NCBI RefSeq assembly: GCF_004027225.2
Contig: NC_044302.2
Coordinates: 37,980,949 to 38,044,948, forward strand
Origin: Strigops habroptila
Taxonomy: Eukaryota > Chordata > Aves > Psittaciformes > Psittacidae
Direction: 5' to 3'
DNA length: 64,000 nt
Shown here: positions 22,790-34,891 of the stretch, in pieces
Position numbering within the stretch: the stretch's first letter is position 1
How the letters are laid out: every line of letters starts with the position of its first letter
Translations under genes and position numbers: made by a program
The notes under the pieces: generated by a model
The model's database searches: none
Told to the model about the DNA's origin: nothing
The model's input: the letters and a program-made list of their open reading frames with translations, nothing else

Positions 22790-24435
22790 GGTGGTTAGAT
22801 CTAAAGAACTGTACTAGAAGTCAGTGACTAATTAATTCCTGAAGCATTGCTGAATGATGTAATATGTACAGTACATAGGAGGGTAGAGACCATGTGCACT
22901 ACAAAGTTCAGTCCTAGTAGAATAATGACTCCAGAAGGGGGCCATCAAAAGCTAGTAGAAATTAAAGCAAAGTGATTTCAATGCCATCATCCGTCAGAGT
23001 GGATCTGCAAAGACTTGCTGAGGTTTTAACTGCTGGTTTGCATACTTGAGGTCTTACAGCCTCCAGCAGATGTGTGTAGCTTTTCGGAAGGGCAAGAAGG
23101 GATGGGGCTTCACATGAGGCAGGCAGAGAGAGCCTTCACCACAGCAGTGGGTATTTGCTCCTCTGACAGCATAGACACTACACCACACGGTTCTCTGCCA
23201 TTTCGCTCTTTCAGAAATATAGGCCCACCAGTGGGTAAAGTGGGAAGGTGCTATGAGTCTTTTCGGTCTGCTAGTAATGCACAGATTCATCTCTCAGTCA
23301 CTACACAGAGCACACTGAAGTACATTTCCCAGAGTCTGAGTATGGTGCAAGGTAGATAAAGGCAAATCAGCTGAAATAATTGTAGAGAACAGCAAAAAAC
23401 CCTCTAACCTGGACCCTCTCCAGAACAGCTGATTTCATAAAATTCCTGCTATTTTAATAGGAAATAAAATTGTCAGCTCACATGAGACTTTGACCACAGC
23501 AAATCCCACACTGACTGCTTAGACTGCGATCCAGATCTGAAATCTAAAACATTCAGAGCCAAGGATTTTAATCCAGATTGTGTCCTCACATCTACAGTCC
23601 TGAAATTTATTGCACTACTCTACCATCTCCAGAAAGTGTGTTTAGTGAGTGTCAGATGAGGAACAGTGTTGCAGCTCCAGTTTTCTTTCAGACAGGTACA
23701 TGACAGCAATTCAGACCACAGAGCTAACTCCAGATAACACTGTTTGCCTGAACATACACTGATGTCAACTGCAGGAAAAGTGGGTGAGTCCTCATGTGTT
23801 TGGCATACAGTTCAGTGGTCTTTACACCTGTAGGTGGTATCATTCTGTTTTGGCTTGTTCAGAAATTCATTTCAGTGGCTATAGGAGTTCTGTAAGGCTC
23901 TTGTGCAGGCAGATATCCACAAATCTCCTTTAAAAGTATATTAGTATTAATTGCACATGTGTGTGTAAGAAATAGTTCTGAGTAAAGCAACCAACTGGAA
24001 TCTGATCCATTAAATGTTTCCAATGTTGAATATAGTATTTTTTTCAATGTGCTTACACTTCACATATGCCTTTGTTCATATGTTTTTCAGAGAGAATATT
24101 AGGACTCTGGTATAATACTTCATCTTAGCTTTCAGAGATACCAGTGCTAAAAATGCAAAACAGTATCAAGCAAATCTGGACAACATGAAAAATAAATAAT
24201 AAAAAGAAGAGCAGCTGAGGGTTTTCTTGACAACATTACTGCTGAATGTGACCTAAACTGAGTAATGCATCCATTTAATGAGAATTTAAGTCTCTTACAA
24301 TGGGTTTGTAGTGTGATAGGACATCTGTAAAGTGTCTTTTGAAAAGAAGGAGAAAATTGGATCTGATGCAAAATTTCAAAGAATAAAGACTCATTAAAAA
24401 GCTTATAACTAGACCTAATTTTACTGGAGAGGGGC
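22790..24435. other. Intergenic, no gene seen
   Basis: Unique-looking sequence with no repeat or coding pattern I recognise. Confidence 0.6.
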
Positions 24436-24872
24436 CAGTGGAGGCCACAAGGATAATCATGGGTCTGGAGCATCTCTCTTATGAGGTGCCATTGTGGGAG
24501 CTGGGCCTGTTTAGTCTAGAGAAGAGAGACTGAGAGGGGATCTCATCAATGCAGAGCAGTAACTCAAAAGTGGGTGCCAGGAGGATGGTGCCAGACTCTT
24601 TTCAGTGGTGCCCAGTAACAGGACGAGGAGCAATGGCCATAAACTAAAACACAAAAAGTTTCACCTCAACGTGAGGAAGAACTTCCTTACATTGAGGGTG
24701 ACAGAGCACTGGAACAGGGTGCCTGGGCGGGGGTGTGAAGTCTCCCTCTCTGGAGACATTCAAAACCCACTTGGACATGTTCCTGTGTAACCTGCTCTGG
24801 GTGGCCCTGCTTTAGCAGGTGGGTTGGACTAGGCCATATCCAGAGGTCCCTTCCAATACTAATGATTCTGTG
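24436..24872 (+). mobile_element. CR1 3' end (+)
   Basis: About 435 bp of a CR1 3' end: the 'CTGGAGCATCTCTCTTATGA' block, the 'CTCAACGTGAGGAAGAACTT' block, the 'GGAGACATTCAAAACCCA' block and a terminal 'CTTCCAATACTAATGATTCTGTGAT'-like tail appear in the expected order. It is 5' truncated, as most CR1 copies are. A TA-rich run follows directly. Confidence 0.85.
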
Positions 24873-24912
24873 ATATATATATGTGTAAGTATGTGTATAC
24901 ATGCACATATAT
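24872..24912. repeat. TA/TG-rich simple repeat after CR1 tail
   Basis: ATATATATATGTGT and related words begin where the CR1 tail ends, which suggests growth of the tail repeat. Confidence 0.6.
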
Positions 24913-25711
24913 GCGTAAAACTACATTACAGATTTTCAGACAGTTAAATACATGTTGTATTTTTCAAAGGCATAAGTAAATTAATCAGTTAACTGTTCTG
25001 TAAGTGCAGAAGCCTGAGTAAAGGCTATTTTTTAGCTAAACCATTGAGGATTCAGGAGTCTCATCAGCATATGCAGATACTGTGGATGTAGAAGTGGCAA
25101 CAGGCTGTTGACTGCTGTTCCAGAGTGCACCCCAGCACCGGCTGATGCCTGTATCACGTTTCCTGTCTTGCACCAGAAGCAATAAATTGCACCACTGTCA
25201 TCAGAGCTGTGAGACAAACCACTTTCCCTGGCACACAAGGAGGAGAATAGCAGCTGGTGGAGAGCTGTGGGGTGACTCTTTAGTTGGTTGAAGGACATCT
25301 TGCAGGTTTTGGGGAGTGTGTTTGGTTCTTCTCATTCATCATTATTTCTAATTTGTTTTAAAATATTTTAATGTGTGTAGGATAACCTGCTGCCTTTCAG
25401 CAAGTATTTAGCCAATACTCCAGAGAGGTCCTGCTACTTTTCTTCCCCCAACCGTGTTATTTGGCCAGGGGCAGTGCCAGCCAAGGGCGGGCTTCAGGGC
25501 AGCAGGTGTGGGATTTTCTTTTGTATGCTCAGCAGCTTCCTTTTGGGCACTTTATCTCCCACCTCCCAGCCATCTGCTCATCATATCCATTGAGTGTACA
25601 AATCCATTAATGCAGCACACATTTTGAGAAGGTAGGAGCTGCCACCGCCAGCAAAGTTTAATGGAATGATAAAAATGTTATGGTAGCCAAGTTTATTTTG
25701 TTGTTCTGACT

Positions 25712-25742
<31 letters not shown>

Positions 25743-28504
25743 GGCTACTTCAGTTCCATTCCCTTCTCAGCAGGTGAATTATACAGATTTACATTCACTG
25801 TGTCAGAGACGCTGACCTCTCTAATTAATTCAAATTCACAGTGATGTCAAGGGTATAGAGGTAATTTGGCCCAATGGATCAAACACAGAGTAAAAAACGT
25901 ACTATTCCCGCAGAAATTAATGGAATTTGTTTTCACTTAACGCAGGGCTAACTGTGGTTCAGTGACACTGAATTTCACAGATTTGCATTGATTTGCTAAT
26001 GAGAAATTTACACCACCATTTACTTGCCTCTAAATTTGACCCTTTCACTTCAGCTTGAATTGATGATTACTGTGGGAACAGAAAAAACTGGATTCACTTC
26101 TCTGGAGTGTACAAAATTATGTGAGCAAACTATAGAAAAAAATTGAGGGCAAAGTAATCCAAGGATTAAAAAAGAGCCACTGAACAAACAGCAGCAGAGA
26201 GTGTCTGTCTGATAGCTTATCACTGTGACTAGTATGTGATCACCAGCACTCAATCCTAAATGCTGGGGAGCTTCCATGTGAAAATTTAATGTGCTATTGA
26301 TGAGAGCTGGGCATACACAAATCTGATTTTAATAAGCTCCTGAAAGGTGGTCTAAAACCCAGCCAGATTCCCTGGCTCCTCTGTGGAGGGCTTTGCTGCA
26401 GGGATCCCTCCGGGAGCCGTCTGTGGGGTTCTGGACTCTTGCACACTGGCTGCAGCACGGGAAAAGCCTGCACAAATCATGTCCTTCAGACCTGAGCTGC
26501 AATGCAGGCGCCAGGGGTTCGGAAACAGTTCACAATGTGGCGCTGAACCTTGCTGCACAGCTGACCTGCTTTAACTAAAGGAAAGCAAGCCCACATTAAC
26601 ATGTGAGCAAAGGAAGTCAAAATGATCTCATTCATAGAGCTTTCTCCCATTTATGTAAGGGGAGTTGGCCCCCACAGAATAGCATGTCTTTCTCTGGGCC
26701 ACACAGGGCTGTCTGCCTAATTTTCCTCATTCTTAACCTTCGCCTCTCCGTGGGACTGAACTGGAAGACAAAGCTGGGACGCTGCATTCTTCCCTTATAT
26801 CTTAGCTACAATAGCGAGGAGGTGGCAGGGTTAAAAATATTTGCACACCCATGGGACAGCTTGAATGTACAGACCTGTTCTGTCTTTGCTGTCTGTGAGC
26901 TGCAAGGACTAACTGACTTGAGAATACGCATGTCCACAAGAGTCTGTATGTAGCAGGCAGCCGCAGCCACAGCCGCCTAAGCTTAAATTATTGAGTTTAA
27001 ATTAATGATAAAAATTAGCTTCTAAATAATAAAACTCCCCAAAGCAAAACTTTCATCTAATACTACTAATTGCCTTTGAATTAGTTCTTCTCTATAATGC
27101 CATATTAGCACAGCAGCACATTAATTATAGAGCAATATTTAAATCATTCTGAAGTAAGTAATACATTCATTTGCCGCCTCCTTTAGATGGGAAATATCTC
27201 TTATAGTATGTTAAGTTTTTTAAATCTTCATTATTTAAAAAAATATCTTTTGTTTGTCCTTTTTCATTAAATAGTTGTGAATTTTTGTGAAGGCAATGCT
27301 GCAATTGATCTGCAGGTTCAGAAGAAAAGTATCATATTTTTAATCTAATAACTAAAGTTTTTTAAAATTATGCCTCTTAGCAAAGTGTATTCTTGCTATT
27401 TCATTGCTGTATTGTTGGACAGCTTAGTAAATTGCTTTTTAAAGGAGTCTACCTGGATTGAATTAATTATTTATGACACTAATAAACTAAGTATTCATAA
27501 AACAATATCGATTGTGCCAACATGTGTCTTGAATCTGTCTCTCTGTTGAATAGCTAATACTCATATTCCTCTGAAAAAGAATGCAGCCTTTCTGTCACTT
27601 TATGTGCTATATATACAGTGTAAAAGATTAAATTACCTTGCCTAAAAGTAAAGGCAGGGATATACTACAGTAGAAATATATGAGCAACAACTTTATTCCT
27701 TCACTATTTTATTCTACAAAACCTATTTCTTCTCTTAGTAGAGGTTTTGGTATTTTGTAAGACCTCTTTTTTGTTGCTCTGTAAGAAATGCATTAACGTA
27801 TGTATTCCATTGAATTTATCAAACAAATATTCCTCTTACCTCCTGGGGCTTTAGGGTGTTCAGGCAAGAGATTCAGCTCATCAACAGAGAGATCTTAAGG
27901 TGCAAATCAAAACATCATGGCCTACAAAAATAAACTCTCACACACAGCTGAACATATTCACAAACAAAACCCCCAAAGAATATATGTATGTTCACCTTAA
28001 AGGGCAGGCTAGTGAAGGTACTGGCACTACAGTCACGCAGGACATCACTGTGCTCAGATTCTGTATGCATGTGTTTGTGGGCAACAGTATTGGACACATA
28101 TGGGATCACTGGAAAAACAGAAGAGGTACCATTCTTGGTGCTTGCCCTGACATACATACTGACGAGATTCTTCATAATGTAGACAGGGTTTTTCTTATCT
28201 TTTTCCCCTCCAGTCGTTTCATGAGCTATCCTATAGGAAGCTCTAAGACTCAAATGAACCTCTGAAGAGCTTCTTAGGGACAAAATGAGTTATTAGAGCA
28301 TCTACCTCTACTGTACAATTTTGCATGACCTGTCCTCAAGTGCTATACACAAACTTCGGAGGCACTTCCTTTGTGCCCAATATATGTGGTGTTAAACTGA
28401 AACCAGCTACAGGAAGTCATGATTAGATCAAAACAGATGCAAATTCAGGATGCTAGAAGTTTTATTACTGTCCTTGGCAAAATTGTGGTACAGGTCCTCT
28501 TGTA
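24913..28504. other. Intergenic, AT-rich, candidate conserved non-coding DNA
   Basis: No gene seen. A T29 run is at 25714-25742. The part at 26960-27520 is AT-rich with many TAAT/ATTA and TTAATTA words and no repeat signature. The part at 25780-26040 also has AATTAATT words. Conservation cannot be tested here. Confidence 0.5.
25714..25742. repeat. Poly-T run of 29 bases
   Basis: An uninterrupted T run with no retroelement body beside it. Confidence 0.9.
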
Positions 28505-29240
28505 AGCTGTTATATCCAGGTATGTGGAAGACAAGAATTTGACTGGGAAAAGCCAACACAGATTTACAAAGGGTAAATGGTGTGTGACTAATCTGGTCAC
28601 CTTCTATGGTGAAACAACTTGCTCAGTGGTGAGTGGAGAGCTGAGGACATTGCTTAGCTTGATTTTAGCAGGGTGTTTGACACAACCTCCCACAATGTCC
28701 TTGCTGACAAGCTATTAAGATATGGACCAGACACTTGGACCACAAGATATATGGAAAACTGTCTGAACTGACTGGTGGTGGTTAGTGGCTCAAAGTCAAA
28801 CTGTCTGCCACTCACAAGCAGAGCTCCTCAGGGTGAATACTGGGACCAGTGGTACCCAATATCCTTATAACCGACCAAGATGATAGGACTGAATGCACCT
28901 GCTCCAAGTTTGTGTATAACACCAAAACGGGAAGAGCTGTGCATGTACAGGAAGGGATGACCACTCCATAGAGAGCCATTGATAGGTGGAAAGATTGGGT
29001 TGTAAAGAACTGCATGAGGTTTAACAAAGACAAACATGAATTCCTGCTCTTGAGACACAGTAATCAAAAGCAAAGGCACAGGCTGGGGTCTGCAGTCTGA
29101 GGGTCTGGGGCCCTGAGGTTCCTGATGGGCAGCAAGGTGAGCATGAGCTAGTAGTGTGCCTTGGCAAGGCAGGCCAGTCATGGGCCAAATTTTATACTAG
29201 CCTTGACAGTAGCCTGAAATCTGGGTAGCCAGACTCATAT
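28505..29240 (+). mobile_element. Degenerate CR1 LINE fragment (RT region)
   Basis: The + strand shows the order of the CR1 reverse-transcriptase region in decayed form: an 'AACACAGATTTACAAAGGGTAAATGGTGTG' type block (28556-28585), a 'GATTTTAGCAGGGTGTTTGACACA' block (28660-28684), a 'CCTCAGGG...ACTGGGACC' block (28828-28850), then 'AAGTTTGTGTATAACACCAAA' where the catalytic FADD would be. Stops and indels occur throughout. Confidence 0.75.
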
Positions 29241-31689
29241 ACCATGTTTGACAAGCCGTATTTCTCCATTATCAGATTTCTCCTTTTTAACCACTTTCTC
29301 CATTCTGGTGCCTCCGATGTTTCTATTCCAATTCTGACTCTTGTAGCATCCATTCTGTCTTCCTCTGGATTCCTTACTTCAAGATCTTTGCATCTAGTTG
29401 TATGAAAACCTAATTTTTATTCATTGGGTGAGATGATATTTTCTCACATAAACTTCTGACATTTAAATCTTCAGGACAATAGTCCTTTTGTGAGAAAATC
29501 CTTTAACTCTATAACCTCAGCCTTCACTAATATTTGGATTCATGTTGGAACTATGCCCTTTTCCCCAAGCTGTAAATTTCTCCAGGTGACTAAAAACTGC
29601 AGAATGTTTAAGTGTTTGATGGATTATGAAACTGTTTAGCTGACCCCCTTGTAGGGCAGGATTGCAGGGAACATATGGAGGGAAATCTAACATTGTGTCT
29701 AATTCATGATCCTTCCATGAATTTGTTAGTGTCCTTATCAAAACTGATGGAAGGTACCATAAGGTTGCATAAACATAAAAGCTCTCAGCAGAAATTTCTA
29801 AGTTTAAGACTCCATACAGCAATAACATGTTGTTTTGATGGATGACCTCAGAAAGCAGACAGAAGAAATCTTCCAAAACAGACCTTATAATATTGAAGGA
29901 TGCAACCTTTTTTTCACAATACTGAGATGATATCATGTATAGAAGGCTCCCAAGATGGACATATCTTTGTAAGCACAGGGGAGTAGAGTGCAGTTTTAGA
30001 AATTCCTAAAATCTATCTTTAAATAAATTCTAGATTTAATGATTTTCTAATGATGCTCACACTCTTCAGCAAAGGGATTTTGTGTAATTACTACTAGAAA
30101 TCTTTGTAAAACTTTGAAATCCTTGTTTTCAGGTGGAGACTATGGATAACAAGTGGCACTCAACACTTAAAGGAATCCCTATAGCAAACTGCAGTTTGGG
30201 CTTGATGTGCATAGTATGAAGGGAACTCACCTTTGGACCCAGTAACTTGGGTCACAGGCCCTAGGCAGGTTTTGCTTTTTCCCCCACCTCCCCCACCCCC
30301 ATTTAGTAATTTCAGGGCTTTTTTAATCGCTTCTTCCTCATGTGGTTGTGATTAGTATTTCCTTCATCCTGGGATACTTTCTAGGTGAATTTGCAGTCTT
30401 TTGTTTCCAGTTTCCAAGCACCTGAGACTTTGTGCCTGCCAGGACTTCCATGCACACCTTCTGGCACTTTCTGGATCTAAGCTGTCTATGATCCTCAGCT
30501 ACTACTTCTTTCTGAATGCTAATTTTGGTGTTGACACTATGCAGCAATGGAGCACTGGAGAGTTACTATTGTGTTCAATCTGGTCTGAGGACATCGCTGC
30601 ACCTTTTGGGACAGAGAACTATTTTCCAGGTATGTAACATGTTATTTCCAGTGTGTGTACATTACTGATGAAGTAATGTCTGTACATTAGTGTGCAAGAA
30701 AACATGGTTGGTTGTTTGCATCTTATTTAGTCAAAACACACTGTATTTCAGACTCACCATCATGACATTCCTCTGGATTGTTTCATCTCACTTGTTCTAT
30801 AAAATCAGGTGCCTAATTTTTTTAGCCTGAATGTAAGAGGTCAAAGGAGATATTTTGCTAACTGTTTTTGCCAAGAACAGTTAGACTAAGCTAATGGAAG
30901 CCAATTGTCTTAGTCTTTCTTTGAGAGCTTGGTACAAGCCATTTAACCAGGGTATCAAAGAAGTGAGTAACCTGGCAGGGGTGAGCAGAGTTTTACAGGA
31001 AGATGGATATCTTCTCCAGACCTGCCTGCTCTCTCTTCCTACTTCACTGATGAACTGGCCTTGGAGAACAGGAGAGTAGCAAAGAAGACTATAGCTGCTT
31101 CAATCATAAATTGAACCTGCATAGTCACTGAGGAGGAGAGGATGAACGTTAGTTGAAAGAGACATAGATATTTGTGTTTCTGCACGGATCTGTGAGGCTC
31201 CTGTGCTGTCCAAGAATGAAGTGTTTTAAAAATTCCTCTACAGACCTCGTGTGTTCTTTTCTTTAATTATAGTTTCCAAGAAGAAACACTTTTGACCAGA
31301 GTACCATGAAAAAGGAGCTCTTGGAAGTCTATATGAACTGCCAAGGAAACTTTGTAATGGGGATCTTCTCTGATCTGGCCAAGACTCTCATCCCAAGGGA
31401 GAAGAAGGCTCTCAACAAAAAGTACACACCCATGGTACATCCAGCTGGCTCAAAGGTAGAAAATAATTGAGATCGTTTGTGTGGGAAATCACAAGGTCCA
31501 AACACCGGGTAGCCTGATACGAAGCATGCGGTAAGACTCAGCTGGTGCTGCAGTGTAAATAAAGCAAGAGGTGAAAGAGCAAGATGGGATGGTAGCATTT
31601 CTGTCAATGGAAATGTATCCTCTGGAGCAGGACAGGAAGAAGGACACTGTTGGGAACGAGAGGGTAGGTGACACCATATGTTGAAGAGG
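29241..31689. other. Intergenic, no gene seen
   Basis: No repeat family or coding pattern is recognised. Open frames up to 139 codons on the - strand (29517-29936) have no recognisable domain and lie in AT-rich DNA. Confidence 0.6.
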
Positions 31690-32165
31690 ACGAGATAGAT
31701 GATTAGGATTGGGGGAAATCCTGTAATGAGAAAGACATAAAGGGAGGGATTCAATGTCAAGGAAAAGGAGCATTTGGAGATAAAGGATAAAGAAGGATGA
31801 ATGTGGCAGAGAAGAACAAGAAAGAAACAGTAGAATGAAATGGAAAACAGACAAAAGAAAAGAAAAGAAGAGAAAGATCATAGGAGAAGGAGACAAAAAG
31901 TGTATGGGTCAGTGAAGGATGCAGAGTACAAAAGCAGCGAGGAATGAATGGAAAAGAAATGCTTTTTTTGGAGAGAAAAAGAACAGATATTTACAGAGGA
32001 GAAAGGCAGGAGAACAACATGCAGAACAATAAAAAAAATAACATAAATAATGGGGAAATGAATGGAATGAATCAGAACTAATAGAAAAAAGAAATAGAAA
32101 ATAGAAAAGAAAAGGAGGGGGAAAAGACTGAAGAGAATAAAAAGTCAGTATTCAGGAAAAAAGGA
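31690..32165. repeat. Purine-rich (A/G) low-complexity tract on + strand
   Basis: About 475 bp dominated by GAAAAG, AGGAGA and GGAAAT words with few C or T. The mirror strand yields Ser/Phe/Leu-rich frames (for example 31489-31896) that are artefacts of composition. Confidence 0.6.
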
Positions 32166-34800
32166 TGACTGACTTTAATTGTATTTATTTGTCTATATTT
32201 TATAGTCTTTCTGCAAGAGGTGTATCTTCCTGTATTTTAATATTAAAAGCAGTGGCTATCTATAGACTATTGTTCAACATTTATTGCATTTCATGATTAT
32301 ATTGCTTGTGGAAAAGCTTTTACTAGTGCTACGTTAATATAATCTGAGTAGCAGAAGAAATCGGTAGGAAAGGATACCCTATACGAAAAGTGACATCCCC
32401 CCACACCCCATTATTTTTTCTAATTATTCTTTCAGAGTGAAATTGAGTTTAATTTGATGTCTTTTAATTGAGAGGAAAAAAAAGAGCTCATCTCTTGAGT
32501 CACACTTTTTTCTTACAAGCTCCCTGTTTACAGCCCATCTGAAATCTGAGGGTCTCATACCCTGCTCTTTTGCACACAGCAAAATCAGCAGCTTATATTT
32601 AAGATGTTTTGCTTCTTTTCTGAGTCTCTTGCCAGTGTACTTAGCAGAGAATAATTAAAACCTGTGCTCTCTTAGAACTGTTGCAGTGTTTAAACAAGGA
32701 AGTCTGTGTTTGTTTAAGAGAATGGAGAAATGGTTATCTTGACAGATTAGACTGAAAAAACAGGACAGCCACAGTCTGGCACAGATGTCCAAATTTGCCA
32801 CTTGGCTGGTTTTTTGAGGTTCTCTAAACAAAACTTGCTTGTGTATTTGTGCCTTTGCTCTGTTTGACACCTGACTGAGGAATGTGATTAAGCACTATTG
32901 CCAGGGATTACATGTGTCTCGTGGGCAAGTGTTCACAGGGCTGAAATTTCTTCATATCTGTCTGTGTCATAGCTTGCTAAGGAAATACAAGAGAAACATC
33001 TCAAAATGGATTAAAGCCCTTGCAAAAAGGTTGGTTTGTGATGAAGAGCCTGTTTTGGATAGAAAAGCAGTGAACTTTTTTTAGAGCTGAATTTTCTAGT
33101 GTCTCCATTCACTTAGTGGCAGAACATGTGGAAGTGAGAAACGTATAAGCCATTTGCAAGACACATTGCAGCCTCCCAAATGTAAAGCACATCTCAAAAG
33201 AGAGAAATGTTACATCCCTAATCAGTGTGAAATGATAATTTTCTAATACATTTAAGATGCATGCTTCACTTGATAAATCTATACAACTGTCTACTCAAAC
33301 ACTTTATCAGTTTCCATTAATATTATCATCTCAATTAGTTGTCCTCACATTACTTCCACAGTAGAAAAGTCACTTTCAAAGCCACTGCCATTTTCATATC
33401 TTTAAAAACCTACTTATCTGTAAGCAAAGTTTTGGTCTGTTCAATTAATGTTAAGCCTAAAAACAACAGCAAGAATTTGAAAGATAAAGGCCATTGACCT
33501 TCAAGAAGAGGACACTACGCTCTTCAGGTTTATATGCCTGTAAAGGCTTGTATTTGCACAGTGTCACATGTGAGAAATGCTTTGCTTGGTGTGCATATTC
33601 TGTGTAGTACATGCATACTGGCCATGTAAACAAACTTGGTGTATGCCATAGGGCTCCAGAAGTAGATCAGAAATCCATGCCAGATCCAGAAAAACAGCAG
33701 TGCATAGCACCTTATGAGGAAGATGTGTAAGTACTTTTAAAACAATTGCTTTTGATTCCAACCTTCACAAGGACTCTGAGGAATTTAACCTATATATGCC
33801 TGTGAGAGTACAAATGTTTGTTGCAACTATTAATGGCAAATATACAGTTAAAAAGAGAAGAAGGCTCTTTTATGGAGAAACGTCTGAAAATCCATTGATC
33901 AATTGTCTGGACTTCTCACGCTGGTGTTGGACAGCTATTATATAAAGCACCCATGACAGAGGGATTATTGCCAATCATTTGTCTTTTTTCAGATCTAGAG
34001 TTCAAGTACTGGTGTATCCTGATTAAAGATGTATACTTGTTACAAATATGAGGTACTTGATAAATACATGATAAATATGAAAATTAGTCTGCTTTGGGGC
34101 TCAGGTTTCCACACAGCCAAAGGGACCCCATAAACAATTGAATTTTATAACTTCTTTTGTTGTCCTAGAACTTTGATATTTTACTGTCTGCTTAGCTAAT
34201 AGTTTAACTTATATTAACATCTGCTGAGTATCATGGCATTATTTGAAGCAATAATGAAACTGAAGCCATAATCAAGCTTTACTTGAAACTTAGCAAGTGT
34301 TTTAACACTTTTCTGGGGAGCTGTTTGAACTGTCTGTCTGACACTAGAAGAAGCATGAGAAGGCAAAGGACCTTATGGGAGAAAGTGTTTATGGCAGGAG
34401 ACTTCTGTTTAGTTGCTGATAGGCTTTTAACTATTTCTTATATAATCACTTGCTGATTTTTATTTTCTTCCCAAGCCTTTGACTTGAAAATTATGTTTCA
34501 GAGATCATATGCAAAATGTGCTGTAAGAGGAGAGATGAGCAAACTGCTTGTGGTTGAAATTGTTTGTTGGCTTGAAACAGCTCACTGCCACAAGGTGCTT
34601 AAAAATCTCTGGGTTTTTACAGTATGTCTGTGCAAGTGTTCAAAAAGTGATTCTGTGCCTAACCAGTTGGACCAGTTGGATTTGTTTTGTGTGTCACAGT
34701 GCAGAAATAACTCCACCAGCTTTGCAAGAGGAAGAAAATAGGAATTCAGGGTTAGTGCAGCTTGTTATCTGGGGCTTTTAGGCCAACTTATCTTCAACTT
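32166..34800. other. Intergenic, no gene seen
   Basis: Unique-looking AT-rich sequence. I see no repeat or gene. Confidence 0.6.
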
Positions 34801-34891
34801 CACAGAATAGAATCATAGAATAGTAAGGGTTGGAAAGGACCTTAAGGTCATCTAGTTCCAAGCCCCCTGCCATGGGCAGGGACACCTTGCC

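Noticed and set aside
29517..29936. 139-codon open frame on the - strand
   Set aside because: No family resemblance, AT-rich context and no neighbouring gene structure.
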